The notes beneath the pieces were generated by a model. It saw only the letters and a program-made list of their open reading frames with translations, did not search any database and was not told the DNA's origin. From Allobosea caraganae (GTDB taxonomy: Bacteria; Pseudomonadota; Alphaproteobacteria; Rhizobiales; Beijerinckiaceae): a stretch of DNA of 64,000 nucleotides. The position numbers and the translations under genes were made by a program. The stretch lies in assembly GCF_003351345.1 (NCBI RefSeq), contig NZ_QQTO01000040.1, forward strand, positions 1-64,000, written 5' to 3'. Shown here in pieces: positions 16,957 through 24,369 of the stretch (position 1 is its first letter; each line of letters begins with the position of its first letter).

Positions 16957-17832
16957 ATGCAGCAGCGCTCGGTCCTTCCCGCCTTCGCCCTGGTCTCGCC
17001 GGTCCAGATGATGGTCGGCGGCGTCATCTTCCTGCCGGCGATCTACGTGTTCTGGCTCAGCCTGAACCAGTCCTCGTTCGGGCAGGCGGCGACCTTCGTC
17101 GGCCTCGCCAACTACGCCAAGGTGCTGAGCGACCCGTATTTCTGGCGGGCGCTCCTCAACACCGTCATCGTCGTCGCCATCGTCGTGCATGTCGAGCTCT
17201 TGCTCGGCCTGCTGATGGCGCTGTTCTTCGCCTCCGGCATCCCCTTCCGAGCCCTGATGCTCGCGATCGTGCTGGCGCCCTATGCGGTCTCCGAGGTCTC
17301 GGCGGTGGTGATGTGGCGCTACCTGTTCGAGCCCGATGTCGGGATGATGAGCCAGCTTCTCGGCGCCATCGGCCTGCCGCCGATCGAATGGTCGGTGAAC
17401 CCGTCGCACGGGCTTCTCATGGTCTGCCTGCTCTCGATCTGGCTGCACCTGCCGTTCAGCTTCGTCATCCTCTATGCGGCGCGCCTCGCCATTCCCGGCG
17501 AGCTCTACGAGGCCGGCCAGATCGACGGCGCCTCGGGCTGGCGCGCCTTCCAGCGCATCACCTTGCCGCTGCTGATGCCGGCACTGCTGATCGCGGCCCT
17601 GTTCCGCTACATCTTCGCCTTCCGGCTGTTCTCCGAGGTCTGGCTGATGACCGGCGGTGGCCCTGCCCGCACCACCGAGGTGATGGCCGTCTACCTCTAT
17701 CTCGAAGCCTTCCGGTACAACTCGTTCGGCGCCGCAGCCGCCACCGGCTGGCTGCTCGTGCTCGCCTCGCTCCTGCTCGCGCTGGTCTACCTGCGCGGGC
17801 TCTACAGGGAGATGTTCGGCAAGCATGCGTAA
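16957..17832 (+). CDS. Carbohydrate ABC transporter permease (MalF type)
   Basis: A 291-aa inner-membrane permease with six predicted helices. The cytoplasmic EAA loop reads YEAGQIDGASGWRAFQRITL, which couples to the ATPase. It starts 3 bp after the dehydratase stop and overlaps the next permease by 8 bp, so all are co-translated. With the divergent binding proteins it forms an importer that lacks a linked ATPase. Confidence 0.9.
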   Translation: MQQRSVLPAFALVSPVQMMVGGVIFLPAIYVFWLSLNQSSFGQAATFVGLANYAKVLSDPYFWRALLNTVIVVAIVVHVELLLGLLMALFFASGIPFRALMLAIVLAPYAVSEVSAVVMWRYLFEPDVGMMSQLLGAIGLPPIEWSVNPSHGLLMVCLLSIWLHLPFSFVILYAARLAIPGELYEAGQIDGASGWRAFQRITLPLLMPALLIAALFRYIFAFRLFSEVWLMTGGGPARTTEVMAVYLYLEAFRYNSFGAAAATGWLLVLASLLLALVYLRGLYREMFGKHA

Positions 17833-18658
17833 GCGCTCCCCCCTCATCGCCCTGCTGAAGCTTGCCGGCGTCCTCGTCATCGCGGCCTGGTCGCTGGTGC
17901 CGATCGGGCTGATCGTGATGTCGTCCTTCAAGGCCGACCGCGACATCTTCTCGGTCGCCTCGCGCTTCAAGTTCGAGCCGACGCTGGCGAACTACGCCAT
18001 GCTCTGGAACCGCTGGGGCGACTTCTTCACCGGGCTCTGGAACAGCCTCATCGTGACGACGGGGGCGACCGTGCTCGCCGTCGCGGTCTCGCTGCTCGCC
18101 GGCTACGCCTATTCGCGCCATGCCAGCAGGGCGCTGCAGGCCAGCGCCTTCTTCCTGATCTTCATCCGGCTGATCCCGCCGATCGTGATCACGCTGCCGC
18201 TCTTCCCGGTGGTGAACTGGCTGAAGCTCAACGACACGCATTTCATCCTGATCCTGCTCTACGCGACCTTCTTCGTCTCGCTCGGCACGATCGTGATGCG
18301 GACCTTCATCGACCAGATCCCGCGCGAGCTCGACGAATCCGCGATGATCGACGGCGCCTCGCAGTTCCAGATCATCCGGCGCGTGATCTTCCCGCTGGCA
18401 GCGCAGGGCATGCTCGCGGTCTCGGTCTTCGTCATCGTCTACGCGTGGAACGAATTCCTCTTCGCTTTCATCTTCACCACCACCAAGGCCAAGACCGCGC
18501 CCTTGGTCGTGGCGGAGATGATCGGCGCGGTCGAGGGCGTGGAATGGGGGGTGCTATTCGCCGCCTCCGCCATCCAGCTCCTGCCCGTGCTCGCCTTCGT
18601 CATCCTCATGCAGAAGCATCTCGTCGCCGGGCTCACCGCCGGCGCGGTGAAAGGATAG
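17825..18658 (+). CDS. Carbohydrate ABC transporter permease (MalG type)
   Basis: A 277-aa permease with the MalG-like EAA loop ELDESAMIDGASQFQIIRRV and the characteristic C-terminal run of hydrophobic helices ending GLTAGAVKG. It pairs with the MalF-type subunit that overlaps its 5' end. The heterodimer would form the channel for ligand delivered by one or more of the three binding proteins. An MsmX/UgpC-type ATPase must come from elsewhere in the genome. Confidence 0.9.
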   Translation: MRKRSPLIALLKLAGVLVIAAWSLVPIGLIVMSSFKADRDIFSVASRFKFEPTLANYAMLWNRWGDFFTGLWNSLIVTTGATVLAVAVSLLAGYAYSRHASRALQASAFFLIFIRLIPPIVITLPLFPVVNWLKLNDTHFILILLYATFFVSLGTIVMRTFIDQIPRELDESAMIDGASQFQIIRRVIFPLAAQGMLAVSVFVIVYAWNEFLFAFIFTTTKAKTAPLVVAEMIGAVEGVEWGVLFAASAIQLLPVLAFVILMQKHLVAGLTAGAVKG

Positions 18659-18661
18659 GTC

Positions 18662-19549
18662 ATGACCCAACTCGACGACATGCGCCGCGCCATCCGCGAA
18701 GCCGATCCAAAGCTCAGCCGCTACGACCCCCTGCCCCGAATCATCAGCTTCGACGATTTCGACCGCGGCATGTGCGGCTGGACCCAGCTCGTCGGCAACT
18801 ACGAGATCTCGCTCGACCAGATGCTGCCGGGCTACGCCCAGCACACCCACGCCCAGCTCTCGACCCTGCCGAACTGGGATTTCGGCTCGCATGGCGGCGT
18901 CGACGGCTCCTATGCGCTGAAGCTGGCGACGCGGGCCAGGCGCGGCGCGCAGAACGTCACGCTGAAGCGACTGACCTTCCGCAAGCCGGGGCCGATCCGG
19001 ATGGAGTGCTACTTCACCTTCAAGCCGGAGGCGACCGAGCTGCAGCTGATGGAGACCGACGTGCGCTCCTTCGGCTTCCTCTACGACCTGCAGGTCGGCG
19101 ACCGGGCCGGCGCGGGCGGCGAGCGCGTGATGCCGCACCTGCGCTTCCTGAACGCGCAGGACGGCAAGCACCTGCAGAAGTGGCAGTTCAAGCGCAAGAC
19201 CACTGAGATCAAGCCGATCGGCAACGTCGGCAAGACGATCTCGCACTACCACCTCGCGGATTCGGATTGGGAGGACCTGCCCGGCGGCGAGCAGAAGCTC
19301 TGCTACAACGAGATTCCGACCAAGATTAACTGGCACTACCTGCGCTTCGACTTCGACCTTTCGACGATGCAGGCGACCGGCTTCCAGGTGAACGACCGCA
19401 CCTTCGACCTCGCCACCTTCGACTGCATCCGCATCCCGGCGATGAAGAATCTCTGGTGCATGCTGAACCTGTGCTTCTTCGCCGAGACCGACACCGACAA
19501 GCGCACCTTCGCCTATCTCGACTCGGTCTGCCTTTCGGGGGATTTCTGA
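18662..19549 (+). CDS. Conserved protein of unknown function (possibly DUF6772) in the sugar-acid locus
   Basis: A 295-aa protein that I recognise only loosely, possibly DUF6772. It has no signal peptide or membrane segment. Aromatic-rich strands (FDRGMCGWTQLVGNYEISL, STLPNWDFGSHGGVDGSYAL, INWHYLRFDFDLSTMQATGF) suggest a beta-sandwich like those of carbohydrate-binding or lectin/glucanase-fold proteins, which is an inference. The gene starts 3 bp after the permease stop and shares a TGATG overlap with the next gene, so it is an integral part of the operon. A role in binding or processing the imported compound is possible. Confidence 0.7.
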   Translation: MTQLDDMRRAIREADPKLSRYDPLPRIISFDDFDRGMCGWTQLVGNYEISLDQMLPGYAQHTHAQLSTLPNWDFGSHGGVDGSYALKLATRARRGAQNVTLKRLTFRKPGPIRMECYFTFKPEATELQLMETDVRSFGFLYDLQVGDRAGAGGERVMPHLRFLNAQDGKHLQKWQFKRKTTEIKPIGNVGKTISHYHLADSDWEDLPGGEQKLCYNEIPTKINWHYLRFDFDLSTMQATGFQVNDRTFDLATFDCIRIPAMKNLWCMLNLCFFAETDTDKRTFAYLDSVCLSGDF

Positions 19550-19884
19550 TGCTGCCTGAAAACCTCACCGCCGTCGTCGCCCGCAACGAGACCTGGACGG
19601 GCCATTCCGCGACCGAGCCCTACGAGTGCGGCTGGGCCAAGGAAGCTATCGCCTTCGTGCGGGCGCTCAAGGCCCCGAAGGGCAAGCTGCCCAAGGCGCG
19701 CATCGAGATCTCCGCCGACGGCATGCACTGGGCGCCGGAGGGTTCGAGCTTCGAGCTGCCGGCGGCACTCGACGCCGTGACCTTCCAGCGCGTCGCGCAT
19801 TTCGGCAGCTTCCTGCGCGTTGCGGCTGATGTGCCTGATGGAGCTGAGATCACCGTGCTGGTGACGCTGCACCTGAAGGCTTGA
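19549..19884 (+). CDS. Small conserved protein of unknown function, paired with the preceding gene
   Basis: A 111-aa protein, MLPENLTAVVARNETWTG to VLVTLHLKA. The ATG at 19549 overlaps the upstream TGA by one base. It has no membrane segment. Alternating hydrophobic strands (KARIEISADGMHWAP, VAHFGSFLRVAADVPD) suggest a small beta domain of immunoglobulin-like or sandwich type. The translational coupling suggests it forms a complex with the 295-aa protein. Function unknown. Confidence 0.65.
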   Translation: MLPENLTAVVARNETWTGHSATEPYECGWAKEAIAFVRALKAPKGKLPKARIEISADGMHWAPEGSSFELPAALDAVTFQRVAHFGSFLRVAADVPDGAEITVLVTLHLKA

Positions 19885-19907
19885 GGTTGCTTGAAAGGGC
19901 GCGGGAG

Positions 19908-20056
19908 CCCCTCCCCCTTGCGGGGAGGGGTCGGGGTGGGGGGCGAAAAGTCAAAGCTCTCGCTCCTGCATTCCGCTGCTTCGCCAATAACCAGCAGCGC
20001 AGCACCCGGTCGTTCGCCCCCCCATCCCCATACCCTTCCCCACTAGGGGGAAGGGA
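19908..20056. repeat. Palindromic intergenic repeat family D, copy 1
   Basis: CCCCTCCCCCTTGCGGGGAG on the left is balanced by CCTTCCCCACTAGGGGGAAGG on the right, each arm being itself a hairpin. Related copies are at 31745 and 43078. It fills the junction between two convergent genes. Confidence 0.8.
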
Positions 20057-20084
20057 GGCGTTTCGTCGATGAGCCCCTCGCCGC

Positions 20085-21806
20085 TCAGGCCGAGCGCGGG
20101 TCCGTCATCGGGCTCGCCATGTCCTGCGTCGGCCGCGCCGGGGCGAAGGGCAGCGAGTCGGTCTGGCGCTCGATGACGCGGTGGACGCGCGGCGGCTCCG
20201 CGCCCTGGTGCAGGGCGCGGACGCGGTCGCCGATCGCGGCGTCGGCCTGGGTGACGCGCTGGTTCTGGCGGACGTACTCGACCCAGGTCGGGCTGTCATA
20301 GCGCTCGATCCAGAGCTGCGGATCGGTCAAATCGCGCAGCAGCGCCCAGTGGCGAGCGCCATCGCGGCGGCGGATGCGGCGGCGCTCGGCCATCACATTC
20401 AGGAACGGAACCACGTCCTCCTCGCGGATGATGTACTCGATCGTGACGATGATCGGCCCGCTGCGCGGCTCGATATCGACCGCGACCTTGGGCTCCTGCC
20501 AACGGCTGAGCGGGTCGAGGTTGAGCTGCTCCAGCGGCGGCAGCGCATAGCGCAGGCCGAGCGCGGCGCCGATGACAAGCGCGATGGCGGCAAGGACGAG
20601 CGCCTTCTCCGTGCCGTAGGCGGCCGAGGCCGCGCCCCAGACCCAGCTGCCCGCCGCCATGCCGCCGAAGGTCGCCATCTGGTAGAGCGCCAGCGCCCGC
20701 CCCACGACCCAGCGCGGGGCGGAGAGCTGCACCGTGGCATTGAAGGTCGAGAGCGCCAGCACCCAGCTCGCCCCGGCAATGACCAGCGCCGCCATGCTGA
20801 GCCCGGTCATCGTGCTGTAGCCGGTCACCGCCACCGCCAGCCCGAAGGCGATGAAGGAGCCGCGCACCAGCGTTTCGGTGGAGAAGGCGGCGCGCAGGCG
20901 CGCGCTGAGGAAGGCGCCGGCGATGGCGCCAATGCCGAAGGCGCCGAGCAGCAGGCCGAAGGTGAGCGGGCCGCCCTTGACCAGATCGCGCGCCACCAGC
21001 GGCAGCAGCGCCTGCGCCGAGATGGCGCCGAAGCCGAAGGCGGCGCCGCGCACGAGCACGGAGCGGATGTTCGGCGACATCGCGACATAGCGCAGGCCAG
21101 CGCTCATCGCGATGCCCAGCGTCTCGCGCGGCAGCAACCGCTCGACGACCGGCGGGCGCCAACGCGCCAGCACGACGATGAGGCCGATATAGCTGACCGC
21201 GTTGACCGCAAACGCGACGACCACGCCCGCCGCCGCCACGACGATGCCGCCCAGAGCCGGGCCGACGCTGCGGGCGATGTTGAAGCCGACGCTGTTCAGC
21301 GTGATCGCGGCCGGCAGGTCCGGGCGCGGCACCATCTCGCCGACCGAGGATTGCCAGGCCGGGCCGTTCAGCGCGGTGCCGCAGCCGATCAGGAAGGTGA
21401 AGCTCAGCAGGAGCCATGGCGTCATCACGCCGAGCCAGGCGGTCAGCGCCAGCGCGATGGAGACCGCGAACATGAAGCACTGCGCGACCAGCATCACCTT
21501 GCGCCGGTCGTAATTGTCGGAGACCGCGCCGGCGGCGAGCGAGAACATCATGACCGGCAGGGTCGTCGAGGCCTGCACCAGCGCGACGATGTCGGCGGAG
21601 GTGGCGATCGAGGTCATCAGCCAGGCGGCGCCGACCGACTGGATCATGCCGCCGAAATAGGAGGCCAGGCTGGCGAACCAGACGGCGCGGAAGATCGGCT
21701 GGCGCAACGGCAGGAAAGGCGAGGCCGAGCCGTTGCCCAACCCCTCGGCAGCCACCTCGGCGGCTGCAACATCGGCGGTGGGCTGGGCTCGTTGATCGTC
21801 AGGCAT
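20085..21806 (-). CDS. MFS transporter of the enterobactin-exporter-like family (MFS_3)
   Basis: A 573-aa polytopic membrane protein with about twelve helices over residues 30-430 and the typical MFS motif GAVSDNYDRRKVMLVAQ after helix 2. The soluble C-terminal tail of roughly 130 residues (VEYIIREEDVVPFLNVMAER, RRDGARHWALLRDL, VRALHQG) resembles an antibiotic-monooxygenase-like ferredoxin fold commonly fused to this MFS subfamily. It is probably a drug or metabolite exporter in the inner membrane. Substrate unknown. Monocistronic; the end faces repeat D1. Confidence 0.85.
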   Translation of the reverse strand: MPDDQRAQPTADVAAAEVAAEGLGNGSASPFLPLRQPIFRAVWFASLASYFGGMIQSVGAAWLMTSIATSADIVALVQASTTLPVMMFSLAAGAVSDNYDRRKVMLVAQCFMFAVSIALALTAWLGVMTPWLLLSFTFLIGCGTALNGPAWQSSVGEMVPRPDLPAAITLNSVGFNIARSVGPALGGIVVAAAGVVVAFAVNAVSYIGLIVVLARWRPPVVERLLPRETLGIAMSAGLRYVAMSPNIRSVLVRGAAFGFGAISAQALLPLVARDLVKGGPLTFGLLLGAFGIGAIAGAFLSARLRAAFSTETLVRGSFIAFGLAVAVTGYSTMTGLSMAALVIAGASWVLALSTFNATVQLSAPRWVVGRALALYQMATFGGMAAGSWVWGAASAAYGTEKALVLAAIALVIGAALGLRYALPPLEQLNLDPLSRWQEPKVAVDIEPRSGPIIVTIEYIIREEDVVPFLNVMAERRRIRRRDGARHWALLRDLTDPQLWIERYDSPTWVEYVRQNQRVTQADAAIGDRVRALHQGAEPPRVHRVIERQTDSLPFAPARPTQDMASPMTDPRSA

Positions 21807-21915
21807 GTGACAAGGGTTAGAGCCTCAATGCCGGGCTGCCAACCAGCTTGAGACTATTCTTCTTCGAAAGCTTTGCTGGTTGAAATGCTCGTATCGAGTT
21901 TCGCTTGGCGCGCAG

Positions 21916-22215
21916 TCACGCCGCCCGCTTCTGCGCCCGAATCTTCTTGACCTTCATCTCGACGCGGTAGCCGGCGCGCGCGAGCAGCGTCATCAACTGG
22001 TCGAGGCTGAACAGTTGGATCTTGCCGTTCACCAGTTCGGAGACGCGTGGCTGGGTGATGCCGAGATGTCTGGCGGCCTCGGCCTGGGTCCAGGCCTTCT
22101 TCTTGATGAGGTCGTCGAGCGACATCATCAGCTCGGAGCGCATGCGCATGTTCGCCGCCTCCTCGGGCGTATCAGTGGCGGCGTCCCAGATATTGGCAAC
22201 CTCGACATAGCTCAC
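21916..22215 (-). CDS. XRE-family antitoxin (HigA-like)
   Basis: A 99-aa helix-turn-helix protein. AWTQAEAARHLGITQPRVSE at about residues 41-60 is the DNA-binding motif, followed by LVNGKIQLFSLDQLMTLLAR, typical of antitoxins paired with Gp49-like toxins. The start is a GTG at 22215-22213, overlapping the toxin stop as GTGA; the longer frame with an upstream ATG reads through the toxin gene and is rejected. It should bind and neutralise the toxin and repress the shared promoter. Confidence 0.85.
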   Translation of the reverse strand: MSYVEVANIWDAATDTPEEAANMRMRSELMMSLDDLIKKKAWTQAEAARHLGITQPRVSELVNGKIQLFSLDQLMTLLARAGYRVEMKVKKIRAQKRAA

Positions 22216-22550
22216 CGCCCCACCTCCTTCAGCTCGACATAACGAGCCCGACCGATGTCGATATCGCGCTTGTCGGTCTTCTGCGTCTTCTTTTCGAAGC
22301 AATGCAGCACGTAAACTGCATCGGCCAGCTTCGCGACATAGAAGACCCGGAACATGCCGGCTTCGTCGCTCACGCGGATTTCGAATGCTCCCGCGCCCAC
22401 CGTCGGCATTGGCTTGAAGCTCCTTGGCGAGCGGCCAAGCTGAACCTGATCCAGCTGGTAGCCAGCCTCCTGCCTGACGGCAGGTCGCACCTTCTGAAGT
22501 TGAGCGAGGGAATCGCCCCAGAACCGGAGTGCCTTACGCTCGCGCCGCAT
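22212..22550 (-). CDS. RelE/HigB-like toxin (phage Gp49 family)
   Basis: A 112-aa basic protein. RFWGDSLAQLQKVRPAVRQE, then FKPMPTVGAGAFEIRVSDE and FRVFYVAKLADAVYVLHCFE, fit the Gp49/HigB family of ribosome-dependent mRNA interferases. KKTQKTDKRDIDIGRARYVE is the usual basic tail. As in HigBA systems, the toxin gene precedes the antitoxin, with a 4-bp overlap. GC content is lower than that of the neighbours, consistent with mobility. The start at 22550 lies only about 6 bp from a -10-like box, suggesting leaderless translation. Confidence 0.82.
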   Translation of the reverse strand: MRRERKALRFWGDSLAQLQKVRPAVRQEAGYQLDQVQLGRSPRSFKPMPTVGAGAFEIRVSDEAGMFRVFYVAKLADAVYVLHCFEKKTQKTDKRDIDIGRARYVELKEVGR

Positions 22551-22555
22551 GCCGG

Positions 22556-22599
22556 CTTATACGAAAATCTGCATAATTTGTCGAGCCTGGCAAGGCTCG
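22556..22599 (-). promoter_or_regulatory. Promoter and dyad of the toxin-antitoxin operon
   Basis: On the minus strand, TCGACA (22584-22579), a 17-base spacer and TATAAG (22561-22556) form a good sigma70-type promoter. The inverted repeat CGAGCC-TGGCAA-GGCTCG (22582-22599) overlaps its -35 box and is the likely antitoxin operator. The predicted transcription start falls at or next to the toxin ATG (22550). Confidence 0.55.
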
Positions 22600-22651
22600 T
22601 CAGCAGGCGACGGCAGGTGGATTCGCGCATCACGCAATGAACGCGGGAAGG

Positions 22652-23539
22652 TCACGACCCCGCCTCGGCCGGCACCCTCGCCCGCTCACGCCGCGGCCGG
22701 CGCTGGGCCGGCGCCCGCACGGCACGAACCAGCGCCACGGCGAGCCCGGCGAGCAGGACCCAGTGGCCCGGGCGCAGGAAGGTGATGTCGCCATAGGTGA
22801 AGGCGTCGAAATTGGCCTGGAAGACCAGCCAGGCCGAGACGCCGGTGGTGAGCGCGTACCAGGCCGTCTCGCAGAGCGCCGTGAGAAGCCCAGTCACCAG
22901 CGCGGCCAGGACGAGCCGGGGCGTGTCGAGCGGTATCTTCAGGCGGTTCATCAGCCGGTAGACCAGCAGCAGCGCGTAGAGCCCGGTCATCAGGGCGGGC
23001 TGGGTGACGTCGAGCTTCGACTGCAGGGCGAAATGCAGCAGGCCGAGCCCGGTGATGACGTAGACGAGGTTGTGCAGCCGCTGCCAGTTGGCCGAGCCGA
23101 GCCGGCGAATCATCGCGTCGGTCGAGGTGACGCCGAGCGCGATGAGCCCGAGCAGCGCGGTGAAGCCGACGATCAGGTAGAAGCGCTTGACGATCTCGGA
23201 GACGATCAGGCCCCAGTCGAAGGCGAGGTCGATGCAATAGAGCGTCAGGTGCGCCAGCGCGTAGAACATCACGAACAGGCCGACCATACGGCGCACGCCG
23301 ACCAGCTTCGGCCAGTCGAAGATGCGCCGGAACGGCGTGATCGCCAGCGTCAGCACGAGGATGCGCACTGCCCAGGTGCCTGTGTCGTGCACGGCCTGGG
23401 TCCAGGGCTTGGAGCCGAGCTGGTTGGTCCAGGCATCGAAGGCGAGCCAGAGGGCCGGCACCAGCATCAGCGCGAAAGTCGCGGCGCGCAGGGACGAGAA
23501 GCGCCCTTTCCGGTCAAGCCATGGCAGCCAGTCGTTCAT
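22652..23539 (-). CDS. msrQ: Protein-methionine-sulfoxide reductase heme-binding subunit MsrQ
   Basis: A 295-aa b-type-heme membrane protein of the YedZ/MsrQ family. It passes electrons from the respiratory chain to the periplasmic reductase MsrP, which repairs oxidised methionines. It has 6-7 hydrophobic helices. Histidine-bearing segments VMFYALAHLTLYCIDL, NWQRLHNLVYVITGLGLLHF and the conserved RRMVGL are visible. The start ATG at 23539 (MNDWLPWLDRKGRFSS) is preferred to an upstream Met at 23551. MsrP is not in the window, whereas it usually neighbours msrQ. The C-terminal tail is long and Arg/Ala-rich. Confidence 0.85.
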   Translation of the reverse strand: MNDWLPWLDRKGRFSSLRAATFALMLVPALWLAFDAWTNQLGSKPWTQAVHDTGTWAVRILVLTLAITPFRRIFDWPKLVGVRRMVGLFVMFYALAHLTLYCIDLAFDWGLIVSEIVKRFYLIVGFTALLGLIALGVTSTDAMIRRLGSANWQRLHNLVYVITGLGLLHFALQSKLDVTQPALMTGLYALLLVYRLMNRLKIPLDTPRLVLAALVTGLLTALCETAWYALTTGVSAWLVFQANFDAFTYGDITFLRPGHWVLLAGLAVALVRAVRAPAQRRPRRERARVPAEAGS

Positions 23540-23715
23540 GCCCGTCTCCATATTCGGACGCGACTCCGATGCATTTTCCATGCGCGAGCCGATGCATAGC
23601 CCGCTCGAAAATGCTGTGCTGGTGATACGCGAAGCATCTTGCCTCTGTCTCGCTGCTCTGCACACAAGGGCGTGAGCCCTATGCGACCACACTCGAGTTC
23701 GTTGACGGATACGCC

Positions 23716-24330
23716 ATGGTTACGATCTCCCCCATCGTCGTCTTCGATGTCGGCAACGTCCTGCTGCGCTGGGACCCGCGCCATCTCTACCGCCAGCTGA
23801 TCCCGGACCAGGAGCGGATGCACTGGTTCATGCAGAACGTCTGCACCTCCGCCTGGAACCTGGAGCAGGATCGCGGCCGACCCTGGGCCGATGCCGTGGC
23901 GCTGCTCGTCGCGCAGCATCCGGAATGGGAGCGGGAGATCCGGGCCTATGACGAGCGCTGGCACGAGACGGTCGCCGGCGTGATCGAGGACAGCGTCGCC
24001 GTGCTGGCCGAGCTGAAGGCGCGGGGCGACAAGGTCTACGGCATCACCAATTTCTCGCGCGAGAAATGGGCGGAAAGCCTGATCCGCTACCCCTTCCTCG
24101 GCACGTTCGACGGCGTCATCGTCTCGGCGCATGAGCAGTTGGTGAAGCCGGACCCGGCGATCTACCAGACGCTGTTCGAGCGTTACGGGCTCACGGCCGC
24201 CGAATGCATCTTCGTCGACGACAGCGAGAAGAACATCAGGGGCGCCCGGGCCGTCGGCATGCAGGCGGTGCATTTCGTCGAGCCGATCGATTTGCGGGCA
24301 GAGCTCAGGGGCCTGGGCGTCGCGCTCTAG
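23716..24330 (+). CDS. HAD-family hydrolase (HAD-IA)
   Basis: A 204-aa haloacid-dehalogenase-type phosphatase. Motif I is IVVFDVGNVLLRWDP, with the nucleophile Asp and a Gly where DxD phosphatases have a second Asp. Motif II is Thr in YGITNFSREKW, the motif III Lys is in HEQLVKPDP, and motif IV is CIFVDDSEKNIRGARAVGM. This DxGxV variant is typical of YihX-like and epoxide-hydrolase-like HADs, many acting on sugar phosphates. It is followed 39 bp later by an MFS transporter on the same strand. Substrate unknown. Confidence 0.85.
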   Translation: MVTISPIVVFDVGNVLLRWDPRHLYRQLIPDQERMHWFMQNVCTSAWNLEQDRGRPWADAVALLVAQHPEWEREIRAYDERWHETVAGVIEDSVAVLAELKARGDKVYGITNFSREKWAESLIRYPFLGTFDGVIVSAHEQLVKPDPAIYQTLFERYGLTAAECIFVDDSEKNIRGARAVGMQAVHFVEPIDLRAELRGLGVAL

Positions 24331-24369
24331 CGCGGTTTGCCGGGCCATGTGGAGAAGGCGTTCAGCACC

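Noticed and set aside
15784..17970. A very long open frame on the minus strand opposite the dehydratase and permease genes
   Set aside because: It is a by-product of high GC. The opposite strand encodes recognisable enzymes and permeases with proper motifs, and this frame is Asp/Arg/Gln-rich without any domain.
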